Assembly: GCA_023381035.1 (NCBI GenBank)
Contig: JAMCTK010000041.1
Span: 1-8,293, forward strand
Source of the DNA: Patescibacteria group bacterium
GTDB lineage: Bacteria > Patescibacteria > Microgenomatia > Levybacterales > UBA12049
Direction: 5' to 3'
Length of the DNA: 8,293 nucleotides
Part shown: one piece after another, positions 5,867-8,293 of the stretch
How the letters are laid out: each line of letters starts with the position of its first letter
How positions within the stretch are numbered: position 1 is the stretch's first letter
Translations under genes and position numbers: made by a program
Notes under the pieces: generated by a model
The model's input: only the letters and a program-made list of their open reading frames with translations
Told to the model about the DNA's origin: nothing
The model's database searches: none

Positions 5867-6592
5867 TTATATTTTTTCAAGTTTTGCTTTTATAATCAAC
5901 CTTTTCCATGTGGTTCCGGGAGGAGTGCAGGTTACCAGCGATAAAAAGCTATCGGAAAAATTTTGCTCAAACACTGAAGTATCTTTTGCTTCCACAACAG
6001 TGATGTTTATGACTTTATACTCGTAAGTAATTTGAGCAACATTTACGAAAATCTTGTCCCCTTGTTTAAGCTTATAAAGATTGGTAAAAACAGTCTTATA
6101 ATCTTTGGGGTCGTAAAGTTGGGGTAAGGTTGAATGTCCGAAGATAACTGTGTTTCCTTTTTCCGGAGGGACTGATGTCCCTCCATAGTTAACCAACTGT
6201 TTCGAAAGGTCGCTATTTGTAGTTGAAACCTCAGCATCTTTGATTCCTATTTCAGGAATAGAAAGTGTATATCGGGAAATTTTTTGATTTTCTTTTTGAA
6301 CCTTAATTTGTGGATACCAATTTTCGGCGTTTGTATAATCAACTCCTGAAAAAAGAGATGAGGCTTGGGAAAGAAGACTGGTAAGAGTGGATTGATTTAC
6401 GATTGTTGTTTTGGGAATCGGAGAAGTTAGTTGCTGTTGAGCAAAGACGGGTGCGAAATATACTTGCCAAGAAACAAGGGGTAGGAATACGTAAAAAGCA
6501 ATGCATAATCCAAAAAATAGAACGATAATGCTAACAATTTTACTTAATTTTTTAAGTCCGAATTTAGACTTTCTGTAATAGTATTTACTCAT
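5867..6592 (-). CDS. Sortase family transpeptidase (class D/E-like)
   Basis: Membrane-anchored cysteine transpeptidase that cuts a sorting signal and joins the protein to a surface nucleophile. From the ATG at 6592 it is 241 aa; residue numbers here use the GTG one codon earlier as 1. Basic N-terminus, one TM (about 18-40), a variable stalk (50-100), then the sortase beta-barrel (about 105-240). The catalytic triad is visible: H154 in VIFGHS, C223 in LVTCTPPGTT and R232 in WKRLII. The TCTPPGTTWKR pattern is nearest class D/E-type sortases; the class is not certain. The start is ambiguous (GTG at 6595 or ATG at 6592). ATG is preferred, with a weak TAAGGT about 8 bases upstream. It overlaps the end of the large gene by 8 bases. 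No LPXTG protein is seen nearby. Confidence 0.93.
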   Translation of the reverse strand: MSKYYYRKSKFGLKKLSKIVSIIVLFFGLCIAFYVFLPLVSWQVYFAPVFAQQQLTSPIPKTTIVNQSTLTSLLSQASSLFSGVDYTNAENWYPQIKVQKENQKISRYTLSIPEIGIKDAEVSTTNSDLSKQLVNYGGTSVPPEKGNTVIFGHSTLPQLYDPKDYKTVFTNLYKLKQGDKIFVNVAQITYEYKVINITVVEAKDTSVFEQNFSDSFLSLVTCTPPGTTWKRLIIKAKLEKI

Positions 6593-8293
6593 CACTGCTT
6601 ACCTTAAAGATTATTTGGGCTGGAGAAGTCGGCATACTACCGGAGATAAAGGGAAGAGGAGGAGAAATACTGATTTTAACATCCGCGATTTGGTTTATTT
6701 GCCTTAGCTCAGCTTCTGCTTCTTTTATGGGCAGCCCTTTAATTTTGCCAATAAGATCTTCCTGGTTTATTTTTGGTAAAAGCTTGGCTGTAATTTTTAA
6801 GTCAGCGATGATTTGTTTATCATTTTTCTTTTTGGCATTAGTAACGTTGACCTTTAGATTTTTCTCATCAAGACTTAGATCTTTAGCAGTAGAGGCAATA
6901 AGTGATTTGGTAAAATCTGTGAGATCCTTTTTTGTATATAGAAGTCCTGTATATGAAACAGTGCCACTTAGAGTCACTTGACTTGCTTCATCATTGACCT
7001 TTTTGCTAAATTCTTTATCTTCTACTGTGGTGTCAATAAAAGCTGGCAAGACATTTTTATCAGACGAGACTTTTTTAGAGATAGAATCCTTGGCTTTTTC
7101 CTCAAGATCCTTGATTAATTTTTCTTCAAGTTTTTCATAGTCATCCTTAGAAACTATTGTTATGTCTTTTTTACTGCCTCCCGAAAAAGCATTATCGTTT
7201 TTGGCAATAATATCACTAGTTGAAAGACTGGCAACATTAAATTTAGTTCCAGAAGGAAGATTTGATTCTTTACCTATTTTCTTAGCAGTTACTGCAACTG
7301 ATGCTGTAGATGGAGATGCGCTGGCGTCTGCCGAAGCAGAAGCAATTTTAACTTCTTTATCGGTTGTAAAGTCTAGATTATTCGCAGAAACTACAGTTCC
7401 TGCAGCAATTGTTTTGCTTTCGGTAAAACGGCTGTAGAAGGTAACATTGCCTTTGGCAGGTTCTCCTGTTTCCTTTTTGCCTGTTGCGGACAATGTTACT
7501 GAACCGTCTTGGGAATCACTTGTTGATTCAACAGCAATTAGCCTGTTTTCAGGATCAGTATTTCCTGAAAGAGAAAAGGTTACTGCTTCGGATTGTTCTT
7601 GAGTTTTAGGAGTGAGGGTCAAGTTTATTGTTGCTTTTTTAGAGAAAGCAAAATAAGCACCCAGAACAATTAGGAGCACTATTAAAGCAATAGGAATAAT
7701 TACTGTTTTTCCCTTAAAACCTGGCAGCCCTTTTGAAGTCAAGCCTTTTATGTTTATCTTTGCTAATACAGATGTGAGCATTGCGCTTATTCTCTCAAGA
7801 GGAGATGACGCTCTTTTTCTAGGAGAAAAAGTTTCATCTGCCTTTTCAAAGGCAAGTTCTTCGTCTGCTGGGAAGACTCGGTCTTGGGTGTCTACTTTTT
7901 CAAGAATTTCTTGTTTCTCCGGCTTTATTTTTCCAACATCTTCTTGCATAAAACCAAAAGCAGCCATATTTTCTACCTCTTCTATTTCGTCTTCTGGTTC
8001 ATTTTTCTTAATTTCCTCTTTTTCAGCTTCATCTTCTTTCATAGTTCCTATCTCTTCTTTTTCTGTTGATACTACGTGTTCTTCAAAAGCATCGCCTTCC
8101 ATTTCTTTTACCTCTTCTAAGGTTTCTTTTTTGAATTCTGCCATAACTTCAAATCCCATTTGTTTGGCTGCTCCAAACATAACTGAGCGAATGTCAAAAT
8201 CGTCAGGGACTACTTGAATTTGTGGAAGATGTAAGAAAGGCAGACTTTTGCTCCAGTGATGGGCAATAAATTCCTGAGATAAATCTTTTTCCT
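6585..8293 (-). CDS. Large membrane protein with acidic cytoplasmic linker and baseplate-J-like exterior (5' partial)
   Basis: 568 codons are visible and the N-terminus is off the right edge. The first Met in the window (8180) is not a convincing start, because 37 further sense codons precede it without a stop. Numbering from that Met: an upstream segment reading IQVVPDDFDIRSVMFGAAKQ, a Glu/Lys-rich linker (17-71), a basic stretch (121-158), one TM (159-179), and an exported region. Residues 242-335 follow the baseplate-J pattern (GNVTFYSRFTESKTIAAGTV, a SASADASASPST insert, VTAKKIGKESNLPSGTKF). Helical KEEL-type segments and a C-terminal unit (478-527) with IKGLPIKEAEAEL and SISPPLPFISG complete it. 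Positive-inside charges put the N-terminal part in the cytoplasm. FGAAKQ could be the end of an actin/FtsA-like ATPase domain; this is only a guess. First gene seen of the minus-strand operon. Confidence 0.8.
   Translation of the reverse strand, partial: EKDLSQEFIAHHWSKSLPFLHLPQIQVVPDDFDIRSVMFGAAKQMGFEVMAEFKKETLEEVKEMEGDAFEEHVVSTEKEEIGTMKEDEAEKEEIKKNEPEDEIEEVENMAAFGFMQEDVGKIKPEKQEILEKVDTQDRVFPADEELAFEKADETFSPRKRASSPLERISAMLTSVLAKINIKGLTSKGLPGFKGKTVIIPIALIVLLIVLGAYFAFSKKATINLTLTPKTQEQSEAVTFSLSGNTDPENRLIAVESTSDSQDGSVTLSATGKKETGEPAKGNVTFYSRFTESKTIAAGTVVSANNLDFTTDKEVKIASASADASASPSTASVAVTAKKIGKESNLPSGTKFNVASLSTSDIIAKNDNAFSGGSKKDITIVSKDDYEKLEEKLIKDLEEKAKDSISKKVSSDKNVLPAFIDTTVEDKEFSKKVNDEASQVTLSGTVSYTGLLYTKKDLTDFTKSLIASTAKDLSLDEKNLKVNVTNAKKKNDKQIIADLKITAKLLPKINQEDLIGKIKGLPIKEAEAELRQINQIADVKISISPPLPFISGSMPTSPAQIIFKVSSDE
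6601..6606 (-). promoter_or_regulatory. Weak ribosome-binding site for the sortase ATG
   Basis: TAAGGT on the minus strand lies 8 bases upstream of the ATG at 6592, inside the 3' end of the large gene. Only AAGG matches the anti-Shine-Dalgarno core, so it is marginal support for choosing ATG 6592 over GTG 6595. Confidence 0.35.

Noticed and set aside
7245..7259. LPSGT in the large protein as a sortase sorting signal
   Set aside because: The order is LPSGT, not LPxTG, and it is internal with no following TM and basic tail. It matches the N(L/V)P.GT turn of baseplate-J-like domains.
7750..8217. Serine-rich 155-aa plus-strand open frame
   Set aside because: It is the antisense of the Glu/Lys-rich coding sequence of the large protein (GAA/AAA codons read as TTC/TTT/TCT). 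The minus-strand frame has domain-like content and operon context.
1..8293. Recoded TGA (Gly) as in some CPR lineages
   Set aside because: No gene contains in-frame TGA, and the phosphorylase ends at a TGA that overlaps the mltG ATG, as expected for a true stop.

Overview
The window looks like a piece of chromosome from a Candidate Phyla Radiation (Patescibacteria) bacterium, most likely Microgenomates-like. This is a judgement from AT-rich sequence, very tight gene packing, a minimal cell-envelope gene set, an archaeal-type AMP/thymidine phosphorylase, and a long membrane protein with a baseplate-J-like outer part. I have no database hit behind it. TGA acts as a stop (end of the phosphorylase gene) and no gene has an in-frame TGA, so the TGA=Gly code of Gracilibacteria/Absconditabacteria is not in use.

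Layout. Plus strand, 51-3489: an FtsK/SpoIIIE DNA translocase, then 4 bp later a RodZ-like HTH membrane protein. After an 83-bp gap with its own promoter come two small single-span membrane proteins, the second YtxH-like. Minus strand, 8293 down to 3491: a five-gene run that enters from the right edge. In order of transcription these are a large partial membrane protein (acidic cytoplasmic linker, one TM, baseplate-J-like exterior), a sortase, a 47-aa single-TM protein, an archaeal-type phosphorylase and the endolytic transglycosylase MltG. All junctions in this run overlap or lie within 2 bp. The two gene blocks converge with one base between their stop codons. No stretch above 300 bases lacks a gene, and I see no tRNA, rRNA, CRISPR array or mobile element.

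How it fits together. Most genes concern the envelope and cell division: chromosome pumping at the septum (FtsK), a shape or cytoskeletal adaptor (RodZ-like), glycan-strand termination (MltG) and covalent surface work (sortase plus a large exported protein). The phosphorylase is the one metabolic gene and is built into the envelope operon by translational coupling.

Expression signals. Both recognisable plus-strand promoters place the predicted transcription start on, or within a base or two of, the ATG. This suggests leaderless mRNAs for the first genes. The clearest Shine-Dalgarno site lies inside the minus-strand operon, in the last codons of the 47-aa gene just ahead of the phosphorylase GTG. 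The large minus-strand gene is also longer than its first in-window Met suggests: its frame stays open to the right edge.
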